The notes: generated by a model from the sequence alone, not told the origin. A DNA stretch of 17,827 nt from Lachnospiraceae bacterium (GCA_003520105.1 DOVL01000169.1:1-17827); one strand, 5' to 3'. Counted from the first letter of the stretch, positions 7,079-14,747 are shown. A program made the numbers and translations.

Positions 7079-9844
7079 CTACTTCGACAGCCTTCCCAAA
7101 AATAAAACCATCACAGCTCCGACGCCAAGAGTGCCGGTAAAAAGCGCCATGTCAAATGTATTTCTCATACCATCGGGCGATGATATGTAATTTCCTGTTT
7201 TTTCCTTTCTCGTTATCATAGCCGAAATTATCTCTCCGGCTCTTTTTTTACAATCATACTCCGGGAAGAAAGATGCCGCCTTAATAAGGAAGGCAGCCCG
7301 GAGTGCATTACCGTTTTCCAAAATATCCTGCCTATAGAGCTTTTCCTCATTCATTTCAGATCTAAATGCCTTTCTGAGACACTCCATTGCAGAATCCCTT
7401 TTGTCCCCGGCAAGTACGTCCATAGCCAGCAAAGCACACAAACCTATCCCTGCCGCATAGCATCCCCTGCGAGGCTGAATAACTCCATCCTTTGGCCAGC
7501 CCTGCAGCCTTTCATTCCATCCCTTTAACATTTTTTCAAAGCATTGTGAAGAACGAACATAACAGGTCTCGTCACCTGCAGCCTCACCTGCAAATGCAAA
7601 AGCAAGTCCTGCCCCGGCAAGCCCTGTAAAAGGATCATTATCCGTTATTTTCATTGCAGCCAGTTTGTCTGCATAGCGTGTGATCAGACTCTTATCAGCC
7701 TTTACAGCACACAATGCAATAAGTAAACCTGCATAACCATTTGATATACCCGGAAGTTTTAGATTAAAGTCTTCTTTATCTGTTAAGCATCCGAGCAGCC
7801 TTCGACATATTTTATCATCTGACAACTCCTTCAAAATAAGCCCTGCCAGTATCATTTCTCCATATCCAAAACGCAGCCCTGCAGTTATATTATCCTGAAT
7901 TCCTTCTTTTTCCAGAATCGCCAGTTTCTCATTCAGTTCACAAATACACTGTTTGATGAGTTCCTCTGCCGCAGTATGTAAGCTCGCCAGTTTCGTCTCT
8001 CTGAGTACAAGGCCGCAGAATAATACCGTCTCTGCCTGAAGCGGAGCCATTCCCCAGTCTCCCTGGACATAATAGCCCTGCGAAGCGCTTAAAAAGAATA
8101 TTCTCCCATCAGGTGTGATCATCTTTTCTTTATTTATTTTTTCAAAAATCTCTGCTATCTCGTTAGTCAAAGTCCCCGCGGGATCTGCCTCACCTGTCAT
8201 GCCGGAATCACATTTTATCTCTGCCACATCGGAACCGCAATCTATATCTGCAGAATCCCGCTCTGTCTCCCTCACATCGGAACCGCACTCTGTCTCTGCA
8301 GACTGCTCATCACTATCCAGCAATGCATGCTCGAACGTCCATCTTACCAGTTTTTCCTCCATAAGTCTGTCCTTATCGCAATACTCACGAAGCTTCGAGC
8401 TTATATATTCATACGGCGTGCGCCTGTATTCTTTTTCGATCAGTTTTTTTCCATCTGTACCATATAACGACTCCTCATTCAGCCGCACACAGTAATACGG
8501 AATATCCCCTTCGAGATAACACATTTCCTCATAATCAAGTATTTCCGGGACAAGACGTTTTCCTCTCCGACGTAAGGCAAACTCATCACGCCGCATCACG
8601 TTCCTTTGTTTCTCCCGTGATTTCAGACATTCAGGAGATAAGTATTTATCACAAAAATATCCCTGTACCTTCGGACTGTTATATAAAACCCTGAGCTCCA
8701 TATCAGGATAACCGCCGAGGAGCTTCTGAATATCCTCCGACAGCCGGAGCATACGCCTGTATCCCTCTGAAAATCCATCCATAAATTGCTGTTCATATCC
8801 GCTGACATCAATAGTATTTCCCTGCCATACAGGAAGACTGCAGCCCTCTTCTCCGTCCTTATATAGTGCAGATGCAGCGTAAGGTTCAAAACACTTTCGT
8901 ACCGGCAGAGTGCCCATTCTCAGCACAGATTCATATATTCTGATATCTGCAGCAGTCCGATTCATAACGTCTGAAAGTCCGGCTTCCGGCGTGATCAGAT
9001 TCTCTGTATCTATCAAAACCGGCCATGCTCCGCAGGCCATGATGTTTTTTTTATGAATATCTATGCTTCCAAGCACGGACAATACGGCCGTAAGCGCTCC
9101 GAATCTGAAGAAATACAGCCTTGCATCATTTATATCCTCCAGCGGTTCGGCCTTTATCTCATTACAGAAACCGTAACCTTTCCCCCATACCACATCAGCA
9201 GCTCTTGTAATATCAGAAAAGCCAAGCATTATAATGTCACGCCAAAGAGCATCCACCTGACAATCGTGTGGTTTATAATATATTACGCCTGCCTCGGTAT
9301 TTATTCCCTGCACAAATCTTCCATGCTGTCTGGAAAAAAAACGCTGTTTACGGAAGGAAAGTATCCTGCCGGAAGGTCTGCCTCCAAATATTTTCTCACT
9401 TATTTCTTCCTTCGACAGCGCATAACGGTCAAGAAGAAGCACCTCACTTTCAATAAAGTTTGCAGTTATCTTCTCCTCAATATCCCGAAGAAACGGAAAA
9501 CGCCTGTATATCATGTCGGCATCTTCTTTCAGTCTATCGGAAAGTGCCTGTACAGCCTGCTGAAGCCGTGGTGTCACCGAATCAGACATAACGATTTCTG
9601 CAGTAAATTCAGCTTCTCCCATCTCAAGGGACAAAAGCTCAGTAAAGCACCCGATATAGATATCGCACAGCCTATCGTAAAAAATATCTTTAATATCATC
9701 TTCTGACTGTATGCTAAGAAGCCGGTCCGCATTCCCGGTCCGGCTTCTTAGCATTTCTACTATTTGGGCAGATCTACTTCGCAACGCTTCAGTACATCCA
9801 CCATCTTCAAAAAGCTCCAGCCATTGCTTCAGTGTTAAGTTCAT
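7079..9844 (-). CDS. LanM-B: LanM-like enzyme with non-canonical elimination site and degenerate cyclase domain
   Basis: 921 residues. I use the ATG at 9844, which overlaps the flavoprotein stop as TAATG and has GGATGGG upstream; an in-frame ATG at 9856 lacks this. The N-terminal dehydratase domain keeps the kinase-like residues: K191 in YYKPHDC, D262/H264/N267 in IDIHKKN and D279. The segment matching the elimination residues of lacticin synthetase LctM (R399, T405, Y408) reads R385, P391, Q394 here, so Thr and Tyr are gone. The cyclase-like C-terminal half (about 560-921) lacks the zinc ligands: the WC motif reads RGCYAAGIG and the CHG motif reads ENG at 843-845. A Ser/Asp/Cys-rich linker at about 511-556 has a 16-residue repeat. 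By family it should phosphorylate Ser/Thr of a leader-bearing peptide. Ring formation looks unlikely. Confidence 0.85.
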   Translation of the reverse strand: MNLTLKQWLELFEDGGCTEALRSRSAQIVEMLRSRTGNADRLLSIQSEDDIKDIFYDRLCDIYIGCFTELLSLEMGEAEFTAEIVMSDSVTPRLQQAVQALSDRLKEDADMIYRRFPFLRDIEEKITANFIESEVLLLDRYALSKEEISEKIFGGRPSGRILSFRKQRFFSRQHGRFVQGINTEAGVIYYKPHDCQVDALWRDIIMLGFSDITRAADVVWGKGYGFCNEIKAEPLEDINDARLYFFRFGALTAVLSVLGSIDIHKKNIMACGAWPVLIDTENLITPEAGLSDVMNRTAADIRIYESVLRMGTLPVRKCFEPYAASALYKDGEEGCSLPVWQGNTIDVSGYEQQFMDGFSEGYRRMLRLSEDIQKLLGGYPDMELRVLYNSPKVQGYFCDKYLSPECLKSREKQRNVMRRDEFALRRRGKRLVPEILDYEEMCYLEGDIPYYCVRLNEESLYGTDGKKLIEKEYRRTPYEYISSKLREYCDKDRLMEEKLVRWTFEHALLDSDEQSAETECGSDVRETERDSADIDCGSDVAEIKCDSGMTGEADPAGTLTNEIAEIFEKINKEKMITPDGRIFFLSASQGYYVQGDWGMAPLQAETVLFCGLVLRETKLASLHTAAEELIKQCICELNEKLAILEKEGIQDNITAGLRFGYGEMILAGLILKELSDDKICRRLLGCLTDKEDFNLKLPGISNGYAGLLIALCAVKADKSLITRYADKLAAMKITDNDPFTGLAGAGLAFAFAGEAAGDETCYVRSSQCFEKMLKGWNERLQGWPKDGVIQPRRGCYAAGIGLCALLAMDVLAGDKRDSAMECLRKAFRSEMNEEKLYRQDILENGNALRAAFLIKAASFFPEYDCKKRAGEIISAMITRKEKTGNYISSPDGMRNTFDMALFTGTLGVGAVMVLFLGRLSK
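8225..8302 (-). repeat. 48-base direct repeat within the LanM-B domain linker
   Basis: Two near-identical copies of about 30 bases start at 8225 and 8273 on the plus strand, each beginning CACATCGGAACCGCA. They encode a Cys-Gly-Ser-Asp-Val unit recurring every 16 residues between the dehydratase and cyclase-like halves. The period is a multiple of three, so the frame is kept. It looks like slippage expansion of a flexible linker. Confidence 0.7.
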
Positions 9845-10614
9845 TATTTGTCCCATCCGTTATAAGTTTTGCTGACATACTCGGAAAGTGTCTTATACTG
9901 TCCGTATCCACGTTCTGTACAGACTTTTACTTCATCAGGAATATCCACGCCCGCAATTTCATTCATTAGAAGGGCTCTTCTGTTTATCTTCTTTCGAATG
10001 ATAAAGGCCTGATCCTGCCACACTTCAATAAATCTGCCGGGACTTTCAAGTGAGGCCAACAGTCTGTCTGATATCTCATCCGTAAGCTTATCCATCTGTT
10101 CGGGAATATATATGTTCAGATTGTTTCTGCTTCTGCAGACATATCCTGCATACGCAACAGAAGCTCCCATAAACTGCAGCGCCTTCTTAATCTCTTCCGC
10201 TGTTTCTTTACCATAACTATATGAAGTGGATACCAATACCGCTGCCGTCTTCCCCGCCAATTCAAAGCGATGTGCAAAGTAAGCCATCCTGTCTATCACA
10301 CATTTTGCAAAGCCCGACATTCCGGCAAGATACACCGGCGAGCAGAAGAAAATAATATCCGCTGCCAGAAGCTTCTCCTTGATCTTTGCCATATCATCTG
10401 TTTTATCAAGCGGACACATCCCCTGGTTAAAACAATTATTGCATGATCTGCAAAAGGAAAGCCTTATGGTATCTCCTGTGATACATTCATATTCTATACT
10501 CTCTCCCAAATCTGCCGCACGCTGAGACAGCTTTTCTGCCACCATATTCGAGAATCCGGCTGTAATGCCATTCTCACCGGAGCACGAAGAAACAATCGAA
10601 AAAACACGTATCAC
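9844..10614 (-). CDS. Flavodoxin-fold NAD(P)H:FMN oxidoreductase-like protein, candidate dehydroamino acid reductase
   Basis: About 256 residues. The GTG at 10614 is preferred: GGGGTGG lies 5 bases upstream and the protein then begins MIRVFSIVSS, as expected for the first flavodoxin strand. A GTG at 10623 is the alternative. Family signs are a phosphate-binding loop near residues 8-16, a C55-x2-C-x2-C-x5-C67 motif typical of the iron-sulfur flavoprotein/NADPH-dependent FMN reductase group, and SPVYLAGMSG at about 92-101 for the flavin. Its stop overlaps the LanM-B start by one base. In lanthipeptide clusters, reductases of other types (LanJ) turn dehydroalanine and dehydrobutyrine into D-Ala and D-aminobutyrate. 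Here the position between a YcaO and a LanM suggests a similar role, but this fold differs from the nitroreductase-type azoline dehydrogenases. The substrate assignment is inference. Confidence 0.8.
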   Translation of the reverse strand: MIRVFSIVSSCSGENGITAGFSNMVAEKLSQRAADLGESIEYECITGDTIRLSFCRSCNNCFNQGMCPLDKTDDMAKIKEKLLAADIIFFCSPVYLAGMSGFAKCVIDRMAYFAHRFELAGKTAAVLVSTSYSYGKETAEEIKKALQFMGASVAYAGYVCRSRNNLNIYIPEQMDKLTDEISDRLLASLESPGRFIEVWQDQAFIIRKKINRRALLMNEIAGVDIPDEVKVCTERGYGQYKTLSEYVSKTYNGWDK

Positions 10615-10633
10615 AGATTCCACCCCACTATCA

Positions 10634-12442
10634 TTAAATTTCTCTGCCGTATATTTCCTTTAATTCATCAAGAAGCTTTTCCTGTGAAGCATTTTCTTTC
10701 TTCATGCCTTTGAATGACTTGATGATTACCTCTCTTACAGCAGGATAATCGCATTCCGTGCCATTAAGCTGGCAATTTGCACAGTCGTAGCAATTCATTT
10801 TCGGGAAATTACGCTGCATTATATGGCTGATATCACCTGTGTCTTCACTGACTCTTTTTACAATTTCATCTCTGCATAGCAGCTTTATTACATCAAGTGC
10901 ATTTTCATGAGATGCGCCCTTTTCAATGAGACGACAGTACCGATGCATAGCCGAGTAGAACTCCTTATCCTCATCAGCCGAAGCAATTACGCTCATATTA
11001 TTAAAGTAATGCCCCGAAAGAGCATATTCTCCATGCTTTAGCGCTATGTATGCAGCAATTCTGAATGCATTATACTTTTCCGAAAGCTGTCTGCCGGATA
11101 TAAAAGCTATCTGATTTTCAATTACACTGTATTCCTTAAACCTGATAACATTCAGTATACGCTTTTCTTCCTCTTCCGTAACATCCGGAAATCTATCAAA
11201 GGACACTACTGCTTTATGTGCGCTTATCATCCCTCTGTAAGCCATTTTCCCTGTCGGAAAAAGGCCACTGAAACCCGGTATGACTATAAAACAGCTTGGA
11301 AATCCGAGGAAGGAACAGTCACGGAATAAAGGCTGAAACCCTTCCGCTTTAAGTAACTTTAGCATCTCGGCCAGAAAACCCCTGTTATCAAGTCCATCCC
11401 ACCTTGTCCATGGGCGATACTCCCAGTCAGGAGTTCCTCTGAACATCGTATATGGATATATCCCGTCACCAGTTTTTCCGACATTTGGATAATTATGATA
11501 ACCCCTGGCCTGTTCCGGTGAACCAACCACACATATGTTAGCGAAGTGTTCCATATTCCTTCCCTGAAGTGCCTCAGTAAGTGTACGTTCGATCGATACA
11601 GCAAAGGACGGATGTGCTCCCAGTTTGAATCCAAACCTCCCTGTCTCCAGATCAGAGATCATAAGCCCTGTTACCGGCCAGCCTCTGTCCAGCGATACAT
11701 CATATAATGTAATACGGTATTTACCTTCTCTATGTACTTCCTCGATAAGATGATAAAAACTGTATTTTTTGATTTCCTCTTCGGGAATCTTCGGTGGAAC
11801 GGTTTTACCATCAAGCAAAACTCTTGATGCTGCTCTTTCAAAGACCTCTGACATCCCCTGTACCATTGCTTCGATCAGGGTATTACCTGCAGCCATGCCG
11901 TTTGATCCACAGATCATATGCACTATATCTATCGGCAGATATAGTACCCTGTCGTTTAACGGATCTGCAAACGGCACACACAGAAGCATATCATTCTCAT
12001 ATCCCAGGATCCTGCTCATAAACTGCAGGAATTCAACTTGCGAGCCAATTTCACTTAAACACATAGCTTCAAAAAAATATGACATATAAGGATCCGGATT
12101 CGATATGATATCATAAATAGAAATCATTTTTTCATCGGGAAATACATTAAAGCCTGCCTCTTTTGTATAGCTGTCACGCTTATCCCTGAGTGTGATAAGA
12201 CTATTGTTCAGTCTTTCCATAAGCTCAGCAAATCCACTTGCTTCCGAGTATTTTTTATCAGTTCCCTTTCCATTGGTACCGAGCTTGGTCGGATAAAGAC
12301 TTACTCTGCAGGATTTTGCTCCATCATATGCATCATCATTCCATTTGAGAACAGGAGAAAGTCCTATATCATTCAGGATACTCTTAATAAGCTCTACAGT
12401 TTCCTCCGGTGTTCTGTCCTTATATTTTGAATAATTGCTCAT
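10634..12442 (-). CDS. YcaO-2: E. coli-YcaO-type ATP-dependent backbone-modifying enzyme
   Basis: 602 residues, roughly half identical by eye to YcaO-1 along the full length, so the two are paralogues. All ATP-site residues are kept: E73/E76-R77, E191, Q195, E199, E202-R203, and E290/Q293/R295 in TEALQGR. The SNGMAAGN and KLGAHPSF landmarks are identical to YcaO-1. The C-terminal motif C551-x2-C-x2-C-x6-C564 is kept although the neighbouring sequence has drifted, which suggests a function for the four cysteines. The ribosome binding site AGAGGTAA overlaps the stop of the upstream methyltransferase gene, pointing to translational coupling. Two intact copies in one cluster suggest either different target positions, or a heteromeric enzyme. 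The chemistry cannot be told from sequence. Confidence 0.9.
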   Translation of the reverse strand: MSNYSKYKDRTPEETVELIKSILNDIGLSPVLKWNDDAYDGAKSCRVSLYPTKLGTNGKGTDKKYSEASGFAELMERLNNSLITLRDKRDSYTKEAGFNVFPDEKMISIYDIISNPDPYMSYFFEAMCLSEIGSQVEFLQFMSRILGYENDMLLCVPFADPLNDRVLYLPIDIVHMICGSNGMAAGNTLIEAMVQGMSEVFERAASRVLLDGKTVPPKIPEEEIKKYSFYHLIEEVHREGKYRITLYDVSLDRGWPVTGLMISDLETGRFGFKLGAHPSFAVSIERTLTEALQGRNMEHFANICVVGSPEQARGYHNYPNVGKTGDGIYPYTMFRGTPDWEYRPWTRWDGLDNRGFLAEMLKLLKAEGFQPLFRDCSFLGFPSCFIVIPGFSGLFPTGKMAYRGMISAHKAVVSFDRFPDVTEEEEKRILNVIRFKEYSVIENQIAFISGRQLSEKYNAFRIAAYIALKHGEYALSGHYFNNMSVIASADEDKEFYSAMHRYCRLIEKGASHENALDVIKLLCRDEIVKRVSEDTGDISHIMQRNFPKMNCYDCANCQLNGTECDYPAVREVIIKSFKGMKKENASQEKLLDELKEIYGREI

Positions 12443-12447
12443 AAATA

Positions 12448-13371
12448 TTACCTCTGTTTATTGCAAACACCTGTTACAAGCAGGTTTGCACCGCCTTGCC
12501 ATTCCCAGGCATAATTATCATGCAGATGTTCTCTCAGCCATTTACACTTCCGGCCTATCAGACTCCGAAAACGCTCCGCATCTTCTTCGGTTATACCAAT
12601 ATTCTCATCCGGCAGTGCCATAAACGCATCAAGCTTTTTTATCTCTGAAGCATAGAAAAGCTCTATATAACGAAGTTTATCCTCATCAGAAACTGCAGCA
12701 TTCGAAAGTGTAAAAACCTTCCCTATAGGATATAGTGACACATCCTTTAAGCCCTGCCCGGTGAAAAACTTAGGAACATCCGAGCACTTCACACCCTTTA
12801 TACGCGTTTCAAAAGGATCGGCACTAAAATATTTTGTATATATTTTCATATACTCTTTTTTTAAATCCTCAACCCACGTACATTCTTCAGGATATTCTCC
12901 TTCATTATTACATGCCGGCATAAAATTCATAGCTGTCACCGAAGAAATGATCCCCCCCGGCTTGACAACCCGCTTCATCTCACTCATCGCCTTTTCCGGA
13001 TCCGGAACGCTTGTTAAAAACGTATGACTGGTGACAATATCAAATGTATTATCTTCAAAAGGAAGTGCCAGGGCGTCTCCGATGATAAACTCAGCCGGAA
13101 GCCCCAGTTCTTCTGCTTTTTCCCGGGCGTATTCTATGAATGGTTCTTCCATATCAATACCAACAGCCGACACGTCCTCATCACCTGAGACGAGAAGTCT
13201 GGTAAAATACCCTGTTCCGCACCCCACATCCAGCAGTCGTACGTTGTCCTTCACGCCGCACCAGTTTCTGACCAGAGGATATAACTCCTTCTGAATCAGA
13301 AACATGCGCGTGCGCTCAAGAAACTCCGGATTCTGAAAATATACTGACCATTTTTTAATCTCTTTCTCCAT
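12448..13371 (-). CDS. SAM-dependent class I methyltransferase, likely peptide tailoring
   Basis: 307 residues from the ATG at 13371. A TTG six codons upstream is in frame but has no ribosome binding site. SAM-binding motif I is LLDVGCGTGYF at residues 46-56, the acidic residue after strand 2 is D73 in GIDMEEP, and motif II/III lies around GDALALPFEDNTFDIV. The C-terminal 120 residues are helical and variable, as in UbiE/Methyltransf_11-type enzymes, where they define the substrate. It sits directly after precursor A5 and before YcaO-2, so a RiPP-tailoring role such as N- or O-methylation is likely from context only. Its only visible ribosome binding sequence, GGAG, is 12 bases from the ATG and in the loop of a hairpin (13373-13397), so translation may be tuned or coupled. 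Confidence 0.87.
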   Translation of the reverse strand: MEKEIKKWSVYFQNPEFLERTRMFLIQKELYPLVRNWCGVKDNVRLLDVGCGTGYFTRLLVSGDEDVSAVGIDMEEPFIEYAREKAEELGLPAEFIIGDALALPFEDNTFDIVTSHTFLTSVPDPEKAMSEMKRVVKPGGIISSVTAMNFMPACNNEGEYPEECTWVEDLKKEYMKIYTKYFSADPFETRIKGVKCSDVPKFFTGQGLKDVSLYPIGKVFTLSNAAVSDEDKLRYIELFYASEIKKLDAFMALPDENIGITEEDAERFRSLIGRKCKWLREHLHDNYAWEWQGGANLLVTGVCNKQR

Positions 13372-13372
13372 A

Positions 13373-13397
13373 AGCTTATATTTCTCCAAATATAGCT
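13373..13397 (-). promoter_or_regulatory. Hairpin with GGAG loop between A5 and the methyltransferase gene
   Basis: On the minus strand TATATTT, loop GGAG, AAATATA form a perfect 7-base-pair stem, extended by AGC/GCT around one bulged base. The GGAG loop is the likely ribosome binding site of the methyltransferase. Related hairpins follow A3 and A4. Confidence 0.6.
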
Positions 13398-13401
13398 ATG
13401 A

Positions 13402-13707
13402 TCAGATTGCTCCTGCAGCGAAATTGGTAAGATTATCGATATTACCATCAGCTGCCCTGAGACCCCTGGCTTCTGAAATAATTCCACCCGCAACATTCTC
13501 AAGGTCATCATCACTGATTTCATCATTTTCAGCTGAACCCTTCGTAATCTCTACCATAACAGCTTCAAATTCTTCCTTACTGTAACCATCCTGAATAGAC
13601 ACCGCATACTCATATGCCTCGTCTATATCAGTAAAAGACTTCATCTTTGCCTGTATCTTTTCATCTGCTGATACCTTCTGAAAAAACTTCTCTAAATTCT
13701 TGTTCAT
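13402..13707 (-). CDS. Precursor peptide A5 with Nif11-like leader
   Basis: 101 residues starting MNKNLEKFFQKVSADEK after an AAGGAG site. The leader of 75 residues has the Nif11 pattern: amphipathic helices, the GYSKEEFEAVM segment and the acidic DDDLENVAGG end, where a C39-type protease would be expected to cut after Gly-Gly. The 26-residue core has only two Ser/Thr and no Cys, and contains RAADGN. The leader is almost identical to that of A4, so the two arose by recent duplication while the cores diverged. With so few dehydratable residues, this core may be a better YcaO or methyltransferase substrate than a LanM substrate. Confidence 0.9.
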   Translation of the reverse strand: MNKNLEKFFQKVSADEKIQAKMKSFTDIDEAYEYAVSIQDGYSKEEFEAVMVEITKGSAENDEISDDDLENVAGGIISEARGLRAADGNIDNLTNFAAGAI

Positions 13708-13725
13708 GTTAATTCTCCTTAGCTA

Positions 13726-13741
13726 ATATTACTCCAAATAT
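13726..13741 (-). promoter_or_regulatory. Hairpin with GGAG loop between A4 and A5
   Basis: The minus strand reads ATATT, TGGAGT, AATAT, a 5-base-pair stem. It stands upstream of the separate AAGGAG ribosome binding site of A5 and lies in a linker clearly related to the two others, each beginning with the stop codon in TGATCAT. Confidence 0.5.
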
Positions 13742-13750
13742 ATGCCATGA

Positions 13751-14059
13751 TCAGATTGCTGTTGCAGCGAAAAGGGAATAATCAACTTCATCACCATCCG
13801 AAGCCCTGAAGCCCCCGGCTCCCTCTGTAATAGTTCCACCCGCAACACTCTCAAGGTCAGTATCACTGATTTCATCATTTATAGTTGAGCCCTTCGCACT
13901 CTTTGCCATAACAGCTTCAAATTCTTCTTTACTGTAACCATCCTGAATAGACACCGCATACTCATATGCTTCGTCAATATCAGTAAAAGACTTCATCTTT
14001 GCCTGTATCTTTTCATCAGCTGCCACTTTCTGCAAAAACATCTTTAGATTCTCGTTCAT
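13751..14059 (-). CDS. Precursor peptide A4 with Nif11-like leader
   Basis: 102 residues from the ATG at 14059, which has AGGAGG 8 bases upstream; a start 14 codons earlier would lie in the linker hairpin and is rejected. The 75-residue leader ends ESVAGG. The 27-residue core has five Ser/Thr, no Cys and several acidic residues, with RASDGDE in the middle matching RAADGN of A5. The first bases of the gene, with ribosome binding site and start, are shared with A2, so the duplicated unit includes the translation signals. Confidence 0.9.
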   Translation of the reverse strand: MNENLKMFLQKVAADEKIQAKMKSFTDIDEAYEYAVSIQDGYSKEEFEAVMAKSAKGSTINDEISDTDLESVAGGTITEGAGGFRASDGDEVDYSLFAATAI

Positions 14060-14077
14060 GTTAATTCCTCCTTGACT

Positions 14078-14097
14078 TATATTGCTCCAAGAATATA
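14078..14097 (-). promoter_or_regulatory. Hairpin with GGAG loop between A3 and A4
   Basis: The minus strand reads TATATT, CTTGGAGC, AATATA, a 6-base-pair stem with an 8-base loop. The stem pairing is kept in all three linkers although the exact bases and loop sizes differ, while GGAG in the loop is constant. Confidence 0.5.
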
Positions 14098-14103
14098 CCA
14101 TGA

Positions 14104-14415
14104 TCAGACGGCTCCGGCTGACGATGCCGCAACGATAGCAGATCCTAAAAATGTGCCATCCATAAGAAGTGTTTCCTCATCAGTGGTCAAGCCTCCGGCA
14201 ACACTGATCAGATCATCATCATTTATCTCTCCATCAGCAGAAATAGAATTATTGATCCTGGTCATAGCATCTACAAATTCTTCCTTCGTAAAACCTTCCT
14301 GTATAGTCTTTGCAATCTCGTAAGCTTTATCAGAATCACCTGCAGACTCCAGCTTTGCGCAAAGTTCCTCATCCTCCGAAAGCTTTTTCAAAAACTCTTT
14401 TAAACTATCATTCAT
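14104..14415 (-). CDS. Precursor peptide A3 with Nif11-like leader
   Basis: 103 residues from the ATG at 14415 with GGAGGGG upstream; the longer frame beginning at 14451 overlaps A2 and has no ribosome binding site. The leader is more diverged than in A2, A4 and A5 (MNDSLKEFLKKLSEDEE) and carries one Cys, but keeps the GFTKEEF segment and the DDDLISVAGG end. The 28-residue core has seven Ser/Thr, no Cys and an Ala/Val/Gly-rich hydrophobic C-terminal half. It resembles A1 in its start after Gly-Gly (TTDE). Confidence 0.9.
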   Translation of the reverse strand: MNDSLKEFLKKLSEDEELCAKLESAGDSDKAYEIAKTIQEGFTKEEFVDAMTRINNSISADGEINDDDLISVAGGLTTDEETLLMDGTFLGSAIVAASSAGAV

Positions 14416-14440
14416 TCCGCCCCTCCGTAGGTGTTCATCA

Positions 14441-14746
14441 TTAAACCGCAAGTAAACTCATCGTTACAGCAGCTGTAGCAGCTGTAGCGGCTCGAGCTAT
14501 ACAGGCCGACGTTGATGTACCACCTGCAACATTGGCAAGATCATCATCATTGATTTCATCATTATTTTGAGAAGCAAAGTCTTTAATCTTCGTCATAAGC
14601 TCTGTAAACTCTTCCTTGGTAAAACCTTCCTGAACAGTAGCCGCATACTCATATGCTTCGTCCATATCAGTAAAAGACTGCATCTTTGCCTGCTTCTCCT
14701 CATCAGCTGCTACCTTCTGTAAAAACATCTTTAAATTCTCGTTCAT
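14441..14746 (-). CDS. Precursor peptide A2 with Nif11-like leader
   Basis: 101 residues. The ATG is one base after the LanM-A stop, and the AGGAGG ribosome binding site lies inside the last codons of LanM-A, so the two are translationally coupled. The leader of 76 residues ends DDDLANVAGG. The 25-residue core starts TSTSAC and continues as an Ala/Thr-rich hydrophobic stretch, with eight Ser/Thr and the only Cys found in any of the five cores. This composition recalls linear dehydrated peptides such as linaridins more than lanthionine-ringed peptides; that comparison is by composition only. Confidence 0.92.
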   Translation of the reverse strand: MNENLKMFLQKVAADEEKQAKMQSFTDMDEAYEYAATVQEGFTKEEFTELMTKIKDFASQNNDEINDDDLANVAGGTSTSACIARAATAATAAVTMSLLAV

Positions 14747-14747
14747 G

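Noticed and set aside
9053-9706. 217-codon plus-strand frame antisense to LanM-B
   Set aside because: It lacks a ribosome binding site and has no recognisable domain, while the minus strand carries clear LanM motifs throughout. It is a shadow frame.
5237-12442. Thiazole/oxazole-type (microcin B17-like) or TfuA-type thioamide cluster
   Set aside because: No ThiF-like or ocin partner, nitroreductase-type dehydrogenase or TfuA gene is visible, so the YcaO product cannot be named.
13751-14101. Longer A4 frame starting at 14101
   Set aside because: The extra residues come from the linker hairpin; the ATG at 14059 has AGGAGG and matches the A2 and A5 starts.
14104-14451. Longer A3 frame starting at 14451
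   Set aside because: The start would overlap the A2 coding end and has no ribosome binding site; the ATG at 14415 has GGAGG and aligns with other Nif11 leaders.
13402-14746. The precursor block as a CRISPR-like or transposon repeat array
   Set aside because: The repeats are whole coding units with conserved leaders and differing cores, which is gene duplication. There are no short regular repeats with spacers and no terminal inverted repeats.
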